NCBI GenBank assembly: GCA_934476675.1
Contig: CAKSOE010000010.1
Coordinates: forward strand, 22,622-86,621
Source: an uncultured Clostridia bacterium
Lineage (GTDB): Bacteria; Bacillota; Clostridia; UBA1381
Direction of reading: 5' to 3'
DNA: 64,000 bases
The position numbers were made by a program, and so were the translations under genes. Positions 63,418 to 64,000 of the stretch are shown here, one piece after another (positions within the stretch are counted from its first letter, which is position 1; every line of letters starts with the position of its first letter). The notes below the pieces were generated by a model, which worked only from the letters and a program-made list of their open reading frames with translations, was not told where the DNA came from and did no database searches.

Positions 63418-63528
63418 TTTGCAGCGGTCCTTTCTTATAGTCTTTATAGCATTATTGACCATATTTTTACATATAATACATTAAATTTTTGATTATATTT
63501 ATTTTTTTGAGATTTTAATAAAAAAAGC

Positions 63529-63557
63529 TTGACTTTTGGAAGATTTTAAAGTATACT
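63529..63557 (+). promoter_or_regulatory. Sigma-A promoter of tRNA-Trp
   Basis: TTGACT (63529-63534), 17-bp spacer, TATACT (63552-63557), 25 bp before the tRNA. Confidence 0.85.
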
Positions 63558-63582
63558 ATATAGGTAGTGTTTTTTTAATCAT

Positions 63583-63658
63583 AGGGGTGTAGCTCAGTTG
63601 GTAGAGCAGCGGTCTCCAAAACCGCGTGCCCAAGGTTCAAGTCCTTGTACCCCTGCCA
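63583..63658 (+). tRNA. trnW: tRNA-Trp (anticodon CCA)
   Basis: 76 nt with an encoded 3' CCA. The acceptor stem AGGGGTG pairs with TACCCCT, the discriminator base is G as expected for bacterial tRNA-Trp, the anticodon loop CTCCAAA contains CCA, and the T arm reads CAAGG-TTCAAGT-CCTTG. All stems fold without mismatches beyond one G-T. Confidence 0.97.
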
Positions 63659-63663
63659 AAATT

Positions 63664-63707
63664 AAAACCCCGAAAACCGTAGTATTTATGCGGCTTTCGG
63701 GGTTTTT
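63664..63707 (+). terminator. Terminator of tRNA-Trp
   Basis: AAAACCCCGAAA with further CCG pairs to CGG...TTTCGGGGTTTT and ends in a T tract; it begins six bases after the tRNA. Confidence 0.88.
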
Positions 63708-63783
63708 GTTTGTCTTATAAAATTGATGATTATTTGGAAATAAATGTATACAAATAGATATTTTTTAGTCATTTTTTAAATCA

Positions 63784-63807
63784 ATTAGCATTTTTATTAG
63801 CATTTTT
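63784..63807 (+). repeat. Tandem 12-bp direct repeat beside tRNA-Trp
   Basis: ATTAGCATTTTT occurs twice in direct tandem (63784-63795, 63796-63807) in a very AT-rich stretch after the tRNA. It may be an integrase arm-type binding site, or a chance low-complexity repeat. The rest of 63708-63882 shows no gene. Confidence 0.5.
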
Positions 63808-63882
63808 TTATTCAGTAGATTCATTATTAGTCAGAGGAAAATCGAGTTCTCACAAATTTCAAATATATAATATATTAACGAG

Positions 63883-63908
63883 AGAGTATTTGAGCGATAC
63901 TCTTTTTT
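63883..63908 (+). terminator. Terminator or attenuator before the gene at the right edge
   Basis: A 7-bp AGAGTAT/ATACTCT stem with a 7-base loop followed by six T, 80 bp upstream of the final start codon. It may end transcription from the left or act as an attenuator. Confidence 0.6.
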
Positions 63909-63988
63909 AGTATATAAATATTTTAGATGATTGTAAAATTAACAAAAATTAAGCAACAAAACAATCTTCTAAGAGAAAGAGGTTAGTT

Positions 63989-64000
63989 ATGGAAAGAAAA
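63989..64000 (+). CDS. Start of an unidentified gene, cut by window edge
   Basis: ATGGAAAGAAAA (Met-Glu-Arg-Lys) runs off the window, with AAAGAGG nine bases upstream. Nothing more can be said; its surroundings are much richer in AT than the rest of the window. Confidence 0.5.

Noticed and set aside
1..64000. CRISPR arrays, rRNA genes, complete insertion sequences
   Set aside because: No regularly spaced repeats, no rRNA-like stretches and no transposase-type proteins were found in the window.

Overview
The window looks like a chromosome segment of a Gram-positive, anaerobic Clostridia-class bacterium (Bacillota), probably a plant- or host-glycan degrader from a gut-type habitat. The support is: a CIRCE operator before groES-groEL, sigma-A-type promoters with strong Shine-Dalgarno sites, an ECF sigma/anti-sigma pair, a SigB/F/G-type sigma factor, four S-layer-homology (SLH) proteins, a DUF1540 protein, LplA/B/C-type sugar ABC transport, oxygen-sensitive glycyl-radical chemistry and several radical-SAM enzymes. 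Genus cannot be read from the sequence.

Layout. Bases 1-8.8 kb hold sugar catabolism: the end of a GH36/raffinose-synthase-like gene, a glycyl radical enzyme (GRE) with its activase, a ROK repressor, two AraC regulators, and an enolase-superfamily sugar-acid dehydratase with an SDR oxidoreductase. From 9 to 29 kb lie mostly minus-strand core genes: an anchored unknown protein, a decayed EpsC/CapD-type gene, nth, a YhcC-like radical-SAM protein, DUF1540, a possible long unit (membrane protein, sigma factor, pyrE, two exported proteins), galT, a two-component system, an ECF sigma/anti-sigma pair, aroC, aroA, and a BY-kinase/Wzz/lipoprotein operon. A 58-residue ribbon-helix-helix gene at 28.9-29.1 kb is easily missed.

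From 29.2 to 59.1 kb is a glycan-utilisation locus. Minus-strand genes are a GH2 beta-mannosidase, a secreted SGNH/CE12-like acetylesterase, a membrane-bound YesN/RhgR-like AraC regulator and a secreted non-catalytic multidomain protein. Plus-strand genes, divergent from these, are two secreted PL22-like (oligogalacturonate-lyase-type) propellers (one with SLH repeats), a second SGNH esterase, a sugar-binding lipoprotein, two permeases, two SLH proteins and a GH38 alpha-mannosidase. Five of the secreted proteins share a previously unnamed (to me) repeat domain of roughly 130-180 residues, 12 copies in total. A plausible reading is that the target glycan is deacetylated and cut by a lyase at the surface, oligosaccharides are imported, and mannosidases finish them in the cytoplasm. 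Alpha- and beta-mannosidases beside uronate-lyase-like enzymes suggest a mannose- and uronate-containing polymer rather than plain pectin. This is inference.

The right end has purF, groEL-groES, a BofC-like small membrane protein and tRNA-Trp(CCA). After tRNA-Trp the sequence becomes very AT-rich, with a tandem 12-bp repeat and the first codons of another gene, possibly the edge of an integrated element. No rRNA, CRISPR array or intact insertion sequence was seen.
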